Notes under the pieces: generated by a model
What the model saw: only the letters and a program-made list of their open reading frames with translations
Told to the model about the DNA's origin: nothing
Databases searched by the model: none
Shown: positions 18,713 through 28,600 of the stretch, piece by piece
Numbering within the stretch: position 1 is the stretch's first letter
How the letters are laid out: each line of letters starts with the position of its first letter
Translations under genes and position numbers: made by a program
Origin: Chloroflexota bacterium
Lineage (GTDB): Bacteria; Chloroflexota; Anaerolineae; Aggregatilineales; J027
Direction: 5' to 3'
NCBI GenBank assembly: GCA_013112715.1
Contig: JABFGB010000005.1
Location: 1-64,000, forward strand
DNA: 64,000 nucleotides

Positions 18713-21040
18713 ATGGATCAAAAAGAGTTATTTGCACTGGAACAACAGTGTATTCAAGAATGTGCCCCTCCCTGTACCGCCGCTTGCCCCGTCCATGTGG
18801 ATGTGCGGGCCATGCTTGCCGAAACCGCGCGAGGTGATTTTTCGGCCGCCCTCAAAATCTATCAAAAAGCCGTCCCGTTTCCCAACATTCTCAGCCGCAT
18901 CTGCGACCAACCCTGCCAAAATGTGTGCCGTCGGGGTGAAATTGAAGAATCCATTGCCATCCGTGCGCTAGAGCGGGCGGCGGTCAATCATGGCGAACTG
19001 CCTGAAGAAAAAAAACGCCCCATGCCCAAGCGCAGTGGAGATATTGCGGTGATTGGCGGGGGGATCAGTGGCTTGACCGTCGCCTACGATCTGGCTCGTA
19101 AAGGCTACAAAATCACCATCTACGAAGCGGGGAATGAGCTTGGCGGCGGATTATGGAAAGCAGATCGGGATTATTTGCCAGCCGAGGTGATTCGGGAGGA
19201 CGTTGAGGTCATATATGAATTAGGGGTTGAGGTTGATCTCAATACCCTGATAGACCATATTCATCTTGTTGAATTACGGAATGCCTTCGATGCCGTGTAT
19301 ATTGCCGTAGGGCCACACGCCAGTGAGAATTTTGAACTCGAACGCGATGAATATGGCGTCATCAAGGTTGATCCTATCACCTTTGAGACTAGCATGGCAG
19401 GGGTATTCGCGGGTGGAGGATTGCTGTGGGGCATTGAAATGCACTCGTCGGTGACATCCATTTCGGAGGGCCGTCGGGCGGGTATTTCGATTGATCGTTA
19501 TTTACAGAAGGTTTCGGTAACGGCTTCACGGGTGAATGAAGGCCCCTATACCTCGTGTTTGTATACCGACATCAGCGGAATTAGCCCACGCCCCCTAATT
19601 CAAATAGGTGATCCCGATTTTGGATATGAATGGCACGAAGCCATCCAAGAGGCCAAGCGGTGTATCCAATGTGAGTGCATGGAATGTGTTAAGGCGTGCG
19701 AATATCTGCGCGAATTTGGTCGCTATCCCCGGCGTTATGTGCGGGAAATCTACAACAACCTTTCGATTGTCAAAGGCACACGCTACGCCAATACCTTTAT
19801 CAATTCATGCAGCCTGTGTGGATTGTGCGCCGAAATCTGCCCTGAAAATTTGGATATGGGCGCGGTCACTCTCAAGGCGCGGCAGACGATGGTAGTGCAA
19901 AATCGGATGCCTGCCTCGGCACATGATTTCGGTCTGCGCGATATGCAGTTTAGCAACAGCGACAAGTTTTTGATGGTGCGGAATGCCCCCGGTGCAACCA
20001 CCAGCGACTATGTTTTGTTCCCCGGCTGTCAATTGAGCGCCTCTTCACCGGAGCACGTCGAACGGGTCTACGGCGATTTGCGAGGGCAGCTACCAGATAA
20101 CCGTGTTGGATTGATGTTAGGTTGCTGTGGTGCCCCTGCAAATTGGGCCGGACGACCTGACCTGTTTGAAAGCATTTTATCGGCGTGGCACACCCATTTG
20201 CAAGCAATGGGCAATCCTAAAGTGATTTTGCCCTGCTCAAGCTGTTATCAGGTTTTCCAAAAACACCTCCCCGATGTTGAAATCATCTCGCTCTGGGATT
20301 TCTTTGACGAACATGGGCTACCCACCGAAGCCACCTCAGCCAACCGCACCGTCTCGATTCACGACCCATGCAGCACACGCTATGAAAGCCATCTACAAGA
20401 CAGTATCCGGCGCATTTTGCGGCGACTGGGGTATCAAATTGAAGAATTGCCGCGCAGCCGCGAACGAACCACCTGTTGCAGTTATGGTGGCATGATGTGG
20501 TTAGCCAATCCCAATCTGGCCGAAAAAGTGGTGCAAAAACGCATCCAAGAGGGTGAAGCCGATTATGTGACCTACTGCGCCATGTGCCGCGATAATTTTG
20601 CTGGACAGGGCAAACGCACATGGCATATTTTGGATTTGATTTACAATCAAGGCAGTGATGAACACGGGTCGCAGCGCGGGCCGACCTATTCACAGCGACA
20701 TGAAAACCGTGCTCGGCTCAAACGGCACTTACTGACCGAGATTTGGGGAGAAACGATGGACGGCTCACAGCCCTACGAATCCATTCGATTGAGTATTGCG
20801 GAGGATGTACAGGCCAAATTGGAACAACGCCTAATTTTGGTTGAGGATATCCAGCGCGTGATTGAATATGCCGAACGCACCCGGCGCAGATTGCTCAATC
20901 GCCAGACAGGGCATTATTTGGCCTATTATAAACCCACCACTGTGACATACTGGGTCGAATACATGCCAGCGGAGGATGGGTTTACCATTTTTAATGCCTA
21001 CAGTCACCGCATGGAAGTACCGGGGAGTGGGCCATCATGA
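18713..21040 (+). CDS. Flavin/Fe-S oxidoreductase with two CCG (HdrB-like) domains (DVU_1558-like dicluster protein)
   Basis: This 775-residue fusion begins with a GltD-type N-terminal Fe-S region (Cys pattern within residues 13-72). An FAD Rossmann domain follows (VIGGGISGL at 113-121). The NAD(P)H-binding insert normally between the FAD halves appears to be missing. Next come two ferredoxin-type cysteine groups (CIQCECMEC, CSLCGLCAEIC). Last are two CCG domains (MLGCCGAP...CSSC and TTCCSYGG...CAMC) that in heterodisulfide reductase bind non-cubane clusters. I infer that it relays electrons from the aldehyde oxidoreductase to a disulfide-like or quinone acceptor. It overlaps the next gene by four bases (ATGA). 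Confidence 0.88.
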   Translation: MDQKELFALEQQCIQECAPPCTAACPVHVDVRAMLAETARGDFSAALKIYQKAVPFPNILSRICDQPCQNVCRRGEIEESIAIRALERAAVNHGELPEEKKRPMPKRSGDIAVIGGGISGLTVAYDLARKGYKITIYEAGNELGGGLWKADRDYLPAEVIREDVEVIYELGVEVDLNTLIDHIHLVELRNAFDAVYIAVGPHASENFELERDEYGVIKVDPITFETSMAGVFAGGGLLWGIEMHSSVTSISEGRRAGISIDRYLQKVSVTASRVNEGPYTSCLYTDISGISPRPLIQIGDPDFGYEWHEAIQEAKRCIQCECMECVKACEYLREFGRYPRRYVREIYNNLSIVKGTRYANTFINSCSLCGLCAEICPENLDMGAVTLKARQTMVVQNRMPASAHDFGLRDMQFSNSDKFLMVRNAPGATTSDYVLFPGCQLSASSPEHVERVYGDLRGQLPDNRVGLMLGCCGAPANWAGRPDLFESILSAWHTHLQAMGNPKVILPCSSCYQVFQKHLPDVEIISLWDFFDEHGLPTEATSANRTVSIHDPCSTRYESHLQDSIRRILRRLGYQIEELPRSRERTTCCSYGGMMWLANPNLAEKVVQKRIQEGEADYVTYCAMCRDNFAGQGKRTWHILDLIYNQGSDEHGSQRGPTYSQRHENRARLKRHLLTEIWGETMDGSQPYESIRLSIAEDVQAKLEQRLILVEDIQRVIEYAERTRRRLLNRQTGHYLAYYKPTTVTYWVEYMPAEDGFTIFNAYSHRMEVPGSGPS

Positions 21041-21234
21041 GTGAGCAAGAACAGGTTTGGATGTGCGATAACTGTAATATCCCCTTGCAGCCCGATAAAG
21101 TGGATGTGGCCTATATGGGTAATGCTTTTCCGGTTGAATTATTGAAATGTCCAAATTGTGGGTTGGTCTTTATCCCCGAAGATTTAGCGCTTGGCAAAAT
21201 GGTCGAAGTCGAAAAACAACTCGAAGATAAATAA
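21037..21234 (+). CDS. Small CxxC...CxxC redox or zinc-ribbon protein (DVU_1557-like)
   Basis: This 65-residue protein has CDNC near residue 10 and CPNC near residue 38, separated by a short beta-rich linker. That pattern fits a zinc ribbon or rubredoxin-like site. It overlaps the dicluster gene by ATGA and ends four bases before the methyltransferase. NCBI calls proteins at this position DVU_1557 family redox proteins, as I recall. The partner is presumably the dicluster protein. Confidence 0.8.
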   Translation: MSEQEQVWMCDNCNIPLQPDKVDVAYMGNAFPVELLKCPNCGLVFIPEDLALGKMVEVEKQLEDK

Positions 21235-21238
21235 CTTC

Positions 21239-21973
21239 ATGATAACCAATCAACGCATCCGCCTTTATGAGCAAACCACCTTGTTTGACCGCGTGGGAGA
21301 AGCCATTCGGCCCGGCGGCATGGCGCTGACTGACCACGCCTTGAACCTATGCGATTTGCCTAGTGGGTCACGTTTGCTCGATGTGGGATGTGGGCCGGGG
21401 GCAGCGATGGCCTACCTCAGCGACCATTACGATTATCAAGTGTTCGGCTGCGACCCATCCGCCCAATTATTGCAAACCGCCTATCATCACGGGGTGCGGT
21501 CTGTTGTGCGGGCAATAGGTGAACAACTACCCTTTGCGAGCGCAAAGCTAGACGCCATCATGACCGAATGTAGTTTATCTGTCATGCAAAACGCCGAGAT
21601 CGCCCTTCAAGAATTCGCCCGGATTTTGCGACCCGATGGCTATCTGATTCTGAATGATTTCTATGTGCGGAATCCTGCTGGCATGGCGGCGATGCGCTGT
21701 TTACCCGTAGATTCATGCCTCGGCGGGGCATTACCTCAGACCGACATTATCCGACGAATTGAACGACATGGCTTTAGGGTCATGGTATGGGAAGACCATA
21801 CCGACGCGCTGCTAATCTTTACGGCCCAATTGATCTGGCGGCATGGCTCAATGCAGAAGTTTTGGTGTCGTGCCAGTTCCCATGCCGACCCGATGCAAGT
21901 CCAAACTGCTATAGCCCAAGCCAAACCGGGCTATTTTTTATTAATCGCGCAAAAAGGAGGCCGCGATGGATGA
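21239..21973 (+). CDS. Class I SAM-dependent methyltransferase (TrsM/DVU_1556-like)
   Basis: This protein of about 244 residues has the SAM-binding motif LLDVGCGPGAAMAYL, an acidic motif II (VFGCDPS) and a later ILRPDGYLILNDFY strand, so it is a Methyltransf_11-type enzyme. I chose ATG 21239 because the upstream in-frame ATG at 21191 lies inside the preceding gene and adds a low-complexity Asn/Lys tail. Its last eight bases overlap the next gene. In the DVU_1551-1559 cassette a methyltransferase holds this same place. The methyl acceptor is unknown. Confidence 0.85.
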   Translation: MITNQRIRLYEQTTLFDRVGEAIRPGGMALTDHALNLCDLPSGSRLLDVGCGPGAAMAYLSDHYDYQVFGCDPSAQLLQTAYHHGVRSVVRAIGEQLPFASAKLDAIMTECSLSVMQNAEIALQEFARILRPDGYLILNDFYVRNPAGMAAMRCLPVDSCLGGALPQTDIIRRIERHGFRVMVWEDHTDALLIFTAQLIWRHGSMQKFWCRASSHADPMQVQTAIAQAKPGYFLLIAQKGGRDG

Positions 21974-22406
21974 TCGTATGAAAGAACTGTGGCGGCAAGG
22001 CTATTTTTGCAGCCAAATTCTGATGTGCATGGGTCTCGATTTGCAAGGCCGCGACAATCCCCAACTGCTACGTGCTATGAACGGCTTGGCGGGCGGTTTG
22101 GGATTTACGGGCGAATTATGTGGGGCACTCAGCGGCGGCGCTTGCCTATTGGGGTTATATGCGGGCAAGGGCAAAGATGCCGACGAAGAAGACCTTCGGC
22201 TGAATTTTATGATTGGCGAATTGGTGACATGGTTTAAAAATGGCTATGGTCAGGAATATGGCGGAATACGCTGTGATGAAATCCTCGCAGGGAGTTCTCA
22301 AAACCAAGCCATTCGCTGTCCGATTCTTGTGACAGGGACATTGCAAAAAGTCAAAGAATTATTGGTCGAAAACGGATTTGATTTAGCAGGGCCAGAAGAT
22401 GAGTGA
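21966..22406 (+). CDS. C-GCAxxG-C-C family protein (DVU_1555-like)
   Basis: This 146-residue protein starts after an excellent AAAAAGGAGG ribosome site. It shows the family signature: an early FCSQ cysteine (C15), LCGALSGG in place of GCAxxG, and downstream single cysteines in GIRCDEIL and IRCPIL. The four cysteines are thought to bind a metal or Fe-S centre, but no biochemical role is established. It overlaps both neighbours by eight bases, so expression is tightly coupled to the methyltransferase and the radical SAM enzyme. Confidence 0.88.
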   Translation: MDDRMKELWRQGYFCSQILMCMGLDLQGRDNPQLLRAMNGLAGGLGFTGELCGALSGGACLLGLYAGKGKDADEEDLRLNFMIGELVTWFKNGYGQEYGGIRCDEILAGSSQNQAIRCPILVTGTLQKVKELLVENGFDLAGPEDE

Positions 22407-23793
22407 CAACGCTGTTGTCCTTTCCACCACTGAAAGCGTTTGCCCGATTTGCCTGACCCGTCTCCCCGCCGAACGGGTAATAGTCGGTGAGGATGTCTAT
22501 CTTCGCAAAACATGCCCCGAACATGGCCTGTTCCAAACCATTGTGTGGCGGGGGCAGCATCCGGCCTATACCGAATGGGTCAAGTCTAAAATTCCGGCCT
22601 ATCCAGCCCATCCAGCCACGCAAAATAATCTTGGCTGCCCATTCGATTGCGGCTTATGTCCCGACCATCGTCAACAAACTTGCACCGTCTTGTTGGAAGT
22701 GACACAACGTTGCGATTTGCGCTGTCCTTTTTGTTTCGCCGACGCGGGGGTCAATCCACCACCTGACCCTGATATAGCGACGATTGAAGGGTGGTATCGG
22801 CGGCTGTTGGAACTCGGCAGTAATTCCGCCAATATTCAACTTTCGGGGGGTGAGCCGACCCTACGCGATGACCTGCCCGACATCGTGGTGCTTGGCAAAT
22901 CGCTGGGATTCCCATTTATTCAGGTCAATACCAACGGTTTGCGATTGGGGCGGGATGCCAATTACGTCAAACGACTAAAGCAGGCGGGATTATCCTCTGT
23001 ATTTATGCAGTTCGACGGCACCCATGATGATCTATTGGTGACGATACGCGGAGTCAAACAACTAGGCCGCAAACGAGCCGCTATTGAGCGCTGTGCCGAA
23101 AATGATCTGGCGGTGATCCTTGTGCCAACGCTTGTCCCGAAGGTGAACACAGGCGACATCGGCCATATCATCGAATTTGCGCTGGAATATTTCCCAACGG
23201 TTCGGGGCGTGCATTTTCAACCCGTCAGTTATTTTGGCCGCTATCCCCAAGCCCCCACTGACGCAGACCGCATCACCATTCCCGAAGTGATTCGCCTGAT
23301 TGAAACCCAGACAGGCGGTAAGATGAGGATGTCTCATTTCACCACATCGGGCTGTGAAAATGCACTGTGTTCGCTACATGGCAATTTTGTCGTCATGCCG
23401 GATGGTGAATTGCGGTCATGGTCACAACAAAACACCAGCGGATGCTGCACACCCCAACCCGCTGAGATTGGCGCTGCCAAGACTCGCCAATTTGTCGCCC
23501 AATATTGGTCATCCAGCGACAACCTTATTTCGTTGGACAGTATTGGAGAATCCAAGTTGGGTGATTGGGATGTTTTTTTGGCACGTACCATGACCCATAC
23601 CTTTTGTGTTTCGGGCATGGCCTTTCAGGATGCGTGGAATCTCGATTTAGAGCGCCTGCGTGATTGTTGTATTCATGCGGTTAGCCCCGATGGTCGCCTC
23701 ATTCCATTTTGTGCTTATAATTTAACTAACCAGATGGGACGGTCTATCTATCGGAATCAGCAGGCGACAATCCATGCGTATAACTCCCCTTGA
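22399..23793 (+). CDS. Radical SAM protein, TrsS-like (MJ0619/tetraether-synthase superfamily)
   Basis: This 464-residue enzyme has the radical SAM cluster motif C105-x3-C109-x2-C112 (CDLRCPFC) and the SAM-contact motif SGGEPT. Upstream are several more cysteines: CPIC at 15-18, C39, and CPFDCGLC at 80-87. The C-terminal DCCIHAVSPDGRLIPFC region is typical of the MJ0619-like branch, which includes archaeal tetraether synthase Tes. I infer extra Fe-S or zinc sites. The DVU_1554-type members are annotated as radical SAM (seleno)protein TrsS. Here all positions I can see are Cys, and no in-frame TGA occurs. It overlaps the next gene by 20 bases. Confidence 0.88.
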   Translation: MSDNAVVLSTTESVCPICLTRLPAERVIVGEDVYLRKTCPEHGLFQTIVWRGQHPAYTEWVKSKIPAYPAHPATQNNLGCPFDCGLCPDHRQQTCTVLLEVTQRCDLRCPFCFADAGVNPPPDPDIATIEGWYRRLLELGSNSANIQLSGGEPTLRDDLPDIVVLGKSLGFPFIQVNTNGLRLGRDANYVKRLKQAGLSSVFMQFDGTHDDLLVTIRGVKQLGRKRAAIERCAENDLAVILVPTLVPKVNTGDIGHIIEFALEYFPTVRGVHFQPVSYFGRYPQAPTDADRITIPEVIRLIETQTGGKMRMSHFTTSGCENALCSLHGNFVVMPDGELRSWSQQNTSGCCTPQPAEIGAAKTRQFVAQYWSSSDNLISLDSIGESKLGDWDVFLARTMTHTFCVSGMAFQDAWNLDLERLRDCCIHAVSPDGRLIPFCAYNLTNQMGRSIYRNQQATIHAYNSP

Positions 23794-25033
23794 GGGATGG
23801 GTTGCTGAAAAAATCCAACACCCGAAATTGACCCGTCGGGCTTTGGAAAAATACCAACTCGCTAAACTCCAAGCCGGGATTCAATTCGCCCGTGCCAAAA
23901 GCCCATTTTATCGGCGTCTCTTGGCTGATATTCCTAACCTTAGCCAACTAAGCGATCTCGCCCAATTGCCTTTCACAACAGCCGACGATATTCGCCAACA
24001 ACCGCTGCAACTGCTGTGTGTATCCCAAGATGAAATTCATCGGGTGGTGACACTGGATAGCTCTGGCACAACGGGTCAACCGAAACGGCTCTACTTTACG
24101 CCGGATGACCAGCAGCTTACGATTGATTTTTTTCGGGTGGGCATGTCCACTTTTACCAACCCCAATGACCGTATATTGATTTTACTGCCCGGTGAGAGCG
24201 CAGGTAGTGTAGGCGATTTACTGGCGACGGCTTTACAGCAGTTGGGCGCAGTGCCGATCAAGCATGGCCCAGTACGTGACCCCATCGCCACGTTAAATAT
24301 CATCCAGAAGGAAAATATCGCCGGAATGGTGGGTGTTCCCACGCACGTTTTGGCCCTCGCCCGCCAGCCCTATCTACCCATGCCGAAACTTAAGAGTGTT
24401 CTATTGACCACCGACCACGTGCCCAATGCCATCAAAGATGCGGTTGAACAAGCCTTTGGCTGCACCGTCTATAACCACTATGGCATGACTGAAATGGGTT
24501 TGGGTGGCGGTGTCGAATGTGAGGCACGGCACGGCTATCATCTGCGCGAAGCCGATCTCTTTGTTGAGATTATTGATCCCGCGACAGGTCAAATTTTGCC
24601 GGACGGGGAATATGGGGAAGTCGTCTTTACCACCCTGACTCGACGTGGAATGCCCCTGATTCGATACCGCACAGGCGATGTGAGCCGATTTATTCCCGAT
24701 AGTTGCCCTTGCGGTACATGCCTCAAGACGCTCGAAAAAGTCACTCATCGCTTAAATGGACAAGTTATGATAGATGGCAAAAGCATTACAATGGCTGATC
24801 TTGATGAAGCCTTGTTTCCATTGGATGGGGTACTTAATTTTAGAGCGACAGTGCTGCGCGAAAATGGCCTAGATACGTTACAATTGGAGGTTAAATTCAT
24901 AGGGGAACTAGAACCAGCTAGGGTCGTACAGGCAGCACAGACTCTTACTTCGCGGGTAACAGTCCAATTGGTATCAGATTTGCCCACCAGTATGGCGAAA
25001 CGCGCCATTGTTGACACGCGGGGTCACGCATGA
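23774..25033 (+). CDS. AMP-dependent CoA ligase, phenylacetate-CoA-ligase-like (DVU_1553-like)
   Basis: This 419-residue adenylate-forming enzyme has the phosphate-binding loop SSGTTGQPK, the adenylation motif YNHYGMTEMG and a late RYRTGD motif. The short length and N-terminal RAKSPFYRRLL segment are those of the PaaK branch. It should activate a carboxylate as an acyl-AMP and probably an acyl-CoA. An aldehyde oxidoreductase makes carboxylates, so the pair could turn an aldehyde into an acyl-CoA; the substrate is unknown and may be aromatic. The ATG lies within the end of the radical SAM gene. Confidence 0.88.
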   Translation: MRITPLEGWVAEKIQHPKLTRRALEKYQLAKLQAGIQFARAKSPFYRRLLADIPNLSQLSDLAQLPFTTADDIRQQPLQLLCVSQDEIHRVVTLDSSGTTGQPKRLYFTPDDQQLTIDFFRVGMSTFTNPNDRILILLPGESAGSVGDLLATALQQLGAVPIKHGPVRDPIATLNIIQKENIAGMVGVPTHVLALARQPYLPMPKLKSVLLTTDHVPNAIKDAVEQAFGCTVYNHYGMTEMGLGGGVECEARHGYHLREADLFVEIIDPATGQILPDGEYGEVVFTTLTRRGMPLIRYRTGDVSRFIPDSCPCGTCLKTLEKVTHRLNGQVMIDGKSITMADLDEALFPLDGVLNFRATVLRENGLDTLQLEVKFIGELEPARVVQAAQTLTSRVTVQLVSDLPTSMAKRAIVDTRGHA

Positions 25034-25593
25034 GCAAAAAACAACCCCCTGCCAGTACCATCTCACCTGAATATCTACTCTTGGGATTTTTAAATCAAGC
25101 TCCGACACATGGCTATGATTTGCATGAGCGCATCCATCGGGAACTGGGTCAGATTTGGCATATCTCCTTGAGCCAAACCTATAATATCCTCAATCGCCTA
25201 GAGGCCGAAGGGTATATCAAGAGCGAGGTACAAGCCCAAGAAAAATCGCCGCCACGCCACTATTTTCAGCTTACCCCGTTGGGGCACAAACGATTTGAAG
25301 AATGGTTAAATACGCCGACCAAACCCAGTATCCATGCCATTCGAGTCGAGTTTTTGACACGCCTCTATTTTGTATATACGACTACCCCTGAAGCCATTCA
25401 TGCCTTAATAGCATCTCAAATCACCCAGATTCAGATGGATTTGGCGCATATCCAAATCATGTACCGTGAACTGGCCGCCGACCAAGTTTTTAATCAGCTA
25501 GGATTGGATTTACGAATTCGTCAGTTGACCTCCGTAATCTCGTGGCTAGAGGAATGCTATATGCGTTTCGCACCGTCCGGCCCCAAAAAATAA
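25030..25593 (+). CDS. PadR-family transcriptional regulator
   Basis: This 187-residue protein has an N-terminal winged helix (LLLGFLNQAPTHGYDLHERI, then LSQTYNILNRLEAEG) and a C-terminal helical dimerisation part, as in PadR/VirR proteins. PadR regulators often sense phenolic or other aromatic acids and repress neighbouring genes. It overlaps the CoA ligase by ATGA and ends the cluster just before a terminator. It probably autoregulates the cluster; candidate operators are the dyads at 15051-15074 and 17922-17958. Confidence 0.9.
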   Translation: MSKKQPPASTISPEYLLLGFLNQAPTHGYDLHERIHRELGQIWHISLSQTYNILNRLEAEGYIKSEVQAQEKSPPRHYFQLTPLGHKRFEEWLNTPTKPSIHAIRVEFLTRLYFVYTTTPEAIHALIASQITQIQMDLAHIQIMYRELAADQVFNQLGLDLRIRQLTSVISWLEECYMRFAPSGPKK

Positions 25594-25624
25594 ATCCCCT
25601 TTCGATCGTCAAGGGGATATTTTC
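25594..25624. terminator. Bidirectional intrinsic terminator between convergent genes
   Basis: ATCCCCTTT (25596-25602 region) pairs with AAGGGGAT (25611-25618) and is followed by ATTTT. On the other strand it is followed by the complement of the A-rich stretch at 25584-25593. It serves both the Trs-like cluster and the minus-strand glycosyltransferase. Confidence 0.85.
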
Positions 25625-25661
25625 GGCTTTATATACATCAGCATGGCACAAAAAGCTTGAT

Positions 25662-28600
25662 TTACGTAGCAGCACGAATAGGTTGATTGATTCTGACCGT
25701 TTCCTCACCCAACACCTGCTGCAAGGCCATCTCAAATTTCGCCATCGCAATCTCTTGGCTGTTGTATTGCTGAATCAGTTCACGACCCTGTGCGGCGATA
25801 GAATGCCACAAGGGTTTGTCATAAAGCAGCGTGGTCATAGACTGGGCAAAATCGCTGGCCGTGTCAGCCACTAAAACGTGCTTGCCATGCTCCAAATTCA
25901 TACCCTCAACTCCGACGAGTGTTGAGACACTGGGAGTACCAACCATCAAGGCTTGCAGCAGCTTCCGCTTGGTACCAGCCCCAACCTTTAGCGGCACAAT
26001 CGTAATACGCGAGGCTTCAATGTAGGGAATGACCGAGGGCACCCAGCCGACCATATGCACATTCGGGATTTTCACTTGGGCCGATTTGCCGAGGAAACGC
26101 TGCATATCGTTGCCGACGATGTACAGAGGATGGTCGCGCAGTACCTCCAAGTCCAACAGTGGCAAAATATCTTGCATCAGAAAATCAAAGGCCTGAATAT
26201 TTGGTGGGTGGCGGAAATTCCCAACAAACAAGATGCCGCGCCGCTCCTCATACGGTATAGGCGAAGTTTCCAATGACTCCATATCGGGGATACAGAAAGC
26301 GTTCGGGCGCTGGATGAAGATCTCATTGAGCATATGGGCTTCTTTTTCCGAGACGGTTAAAACCCCATCCGCCTGTCCATATACATTGAGTTCGCGCACA
26401 ATATTTTCACCCTGATCGGAGTCAAGGCCTATGTCCTCACCTTCGACAAACGCACCGCGCACATTACGTACAAAATGCAAATCTACGGTGTCGACAACTA
26501 GCTTGGGCGCGGGTGACAACTTTTCGACAAATTTCAAAAGGTATTCGCCAAATTCCCAGAAAACGCCCATCACTAGATCAAAATGTCCATTTTCGAGGAG
26601 CATTTCGGGGTTGGTAAAGTGCGGATAACCTCCAAAGACCGCGACTCCCCGCTGACGCAGCAAGTGAATATAGCGTTCGCCATGATTGGGATTCTGAATC
26701 AACAGCGTCACCGACCAACCGAGTGCTTGGAACATATCCACAAAATGGGCAAAGCGGCGCGAACCACTTTCCCGGTCAAATTCTGGCATCAGCGGCGCAC
26801 AGATTAAGACCCGTCGGGTGCCAGTCCGAGAGCCAACCAGCGTTGTCCGCAGCACAGTCGCTACCGTGACATCAGGGGGTGAAGATGGCTGCTCTTCAAG
26901 CATATCCTTCCATTTTTCAAGGAATTTCTCATGATTGAGCGCCTGATAGTGCTTCAATGTGCCTTTTTTGCTGGGGTCTGTCCCACTCGTAACACCCTCA
27001 AAATGAATCACGCGGCAATCCGGCTGAAAATAGACTTCGTAGCCTGCTGCGCGGACGGCAAAACAATAGTCGGTATCTTCATAATAAATCGGGCGGAAAC
27101 GCTCATCGTATCCACCGATCTGATTCCACAACCAACGCGGTGTCGCCAACAACGCCCCGGAGACATAATCCACCTTACGCACAAAGTTGTACTCAGGGCT
27201 GTTGGGGTCTTCCAAGCGGCCAACATTCCATGCGTTGCCAATATTAAAGACCGCCGCCCCTGCCTCTTGTAAACGGCCATCCGGGAAAATCAACATGCCA
27301 CCCACGACACCAGCATCAGGGAAATCCACAAAAGTGCGAGCGAGGGCTTGAATCCAACCCTCTTGAGGCAGAATATCGTTATTTAACGTAACAACAATGT
27401 CTTTGACGGCTTTCGACGCCCCAAATTTGCAGGTCATGAGATAGCCCATATTTTGGGGATTTTGTAAAACTTGAATCCGAGGATCACGGGTTTCCCACTC
27501 CTTGATTTCCTCGTATACCCCTTCCTCAGTTGAACAGTCGTCTACCACAATAATTTCGACATCCATATCGGAGGGGATGGTTTTGACCATTTGCTCTAGG
27601 CAATGGTTAGTATAGTCGCGGTGATTAAAGCTCGGCAGCACTAATGAGACGCTGGGTAGCTGCTGCTGGGTAGTTTCAACCGCCTGTATGAGCACATTTG
27701 TCACGGAACCATCATCTTCTAGGCAAATCACTCCATGCTTGGCAACCCGCCGTGCTTCGTCCAAACGCTCATGCCCTCGAATCACAACTAAATCCGCTGT
27801 GCCATCCAAATAGGGCAAGGTGTCTTCCTCAATCGGTGGAACGAAAACAGCATGAAGGGGCAATACTTCCGTTAAATCAAAAGCAGCTGTCCAATTGAGG
27901 ATTGATAAATAGCGATGGCTAGGGGTGACATATTGTTCCACCAATTGCTCCAATTCATGCCGAGTTTGTTCCGACGGCTTGGAGGTGGGAAACACTACAT
28001 TCATGTACACAGGTGCCGTTAATGGCGGCAGTTCCCCGACTGGCTCAGGCATTGCAAGTGGCTCAGGTGCGGAATGGGGAGGCTCAATAGCAGGCATAAA
28101 CGACTGACGCTCACCCTTGAATGTCCAGCGATACAGCCGTTTTGTTAAACTAACAGGGCCTTCTTTACGCAATAAATATTGTGAGGTCATCAACAAATGA
28201 TAGAGCCGTTCTAGCCGTGACCCATCCGGCATCAAACGTCGTTTCCACCGATACCACCGTTGGATCATTGACCAAGCCCGGGTATTGTGGAACGCCGTCA
28301 TTTGTTGTTCAAGCATCAACGCATAATGTTGCGCCGAGGCAAATTGATGCTCGACCCGTTTGGCGTGCTCCTTAACTGAATCCAGTTCTAATTCGAGTTG
28401 CTCAATATGAAACTGCTGATGATTCAACAAAAGGTCGGACTCGCGGTTATCAAGCGCAAGTTCGCTGATTTGTTTAATCAAGCCTTGCTGTTCAGCGATA
28501 CGTTCATTCAATTGGGTTTCATATTCGGCTTGAAGTGTATGACTTAGAGTAAGCAGGTCATTTTCATACTTGGCATGTAATGCCTGTCTCAGAGCATTTA

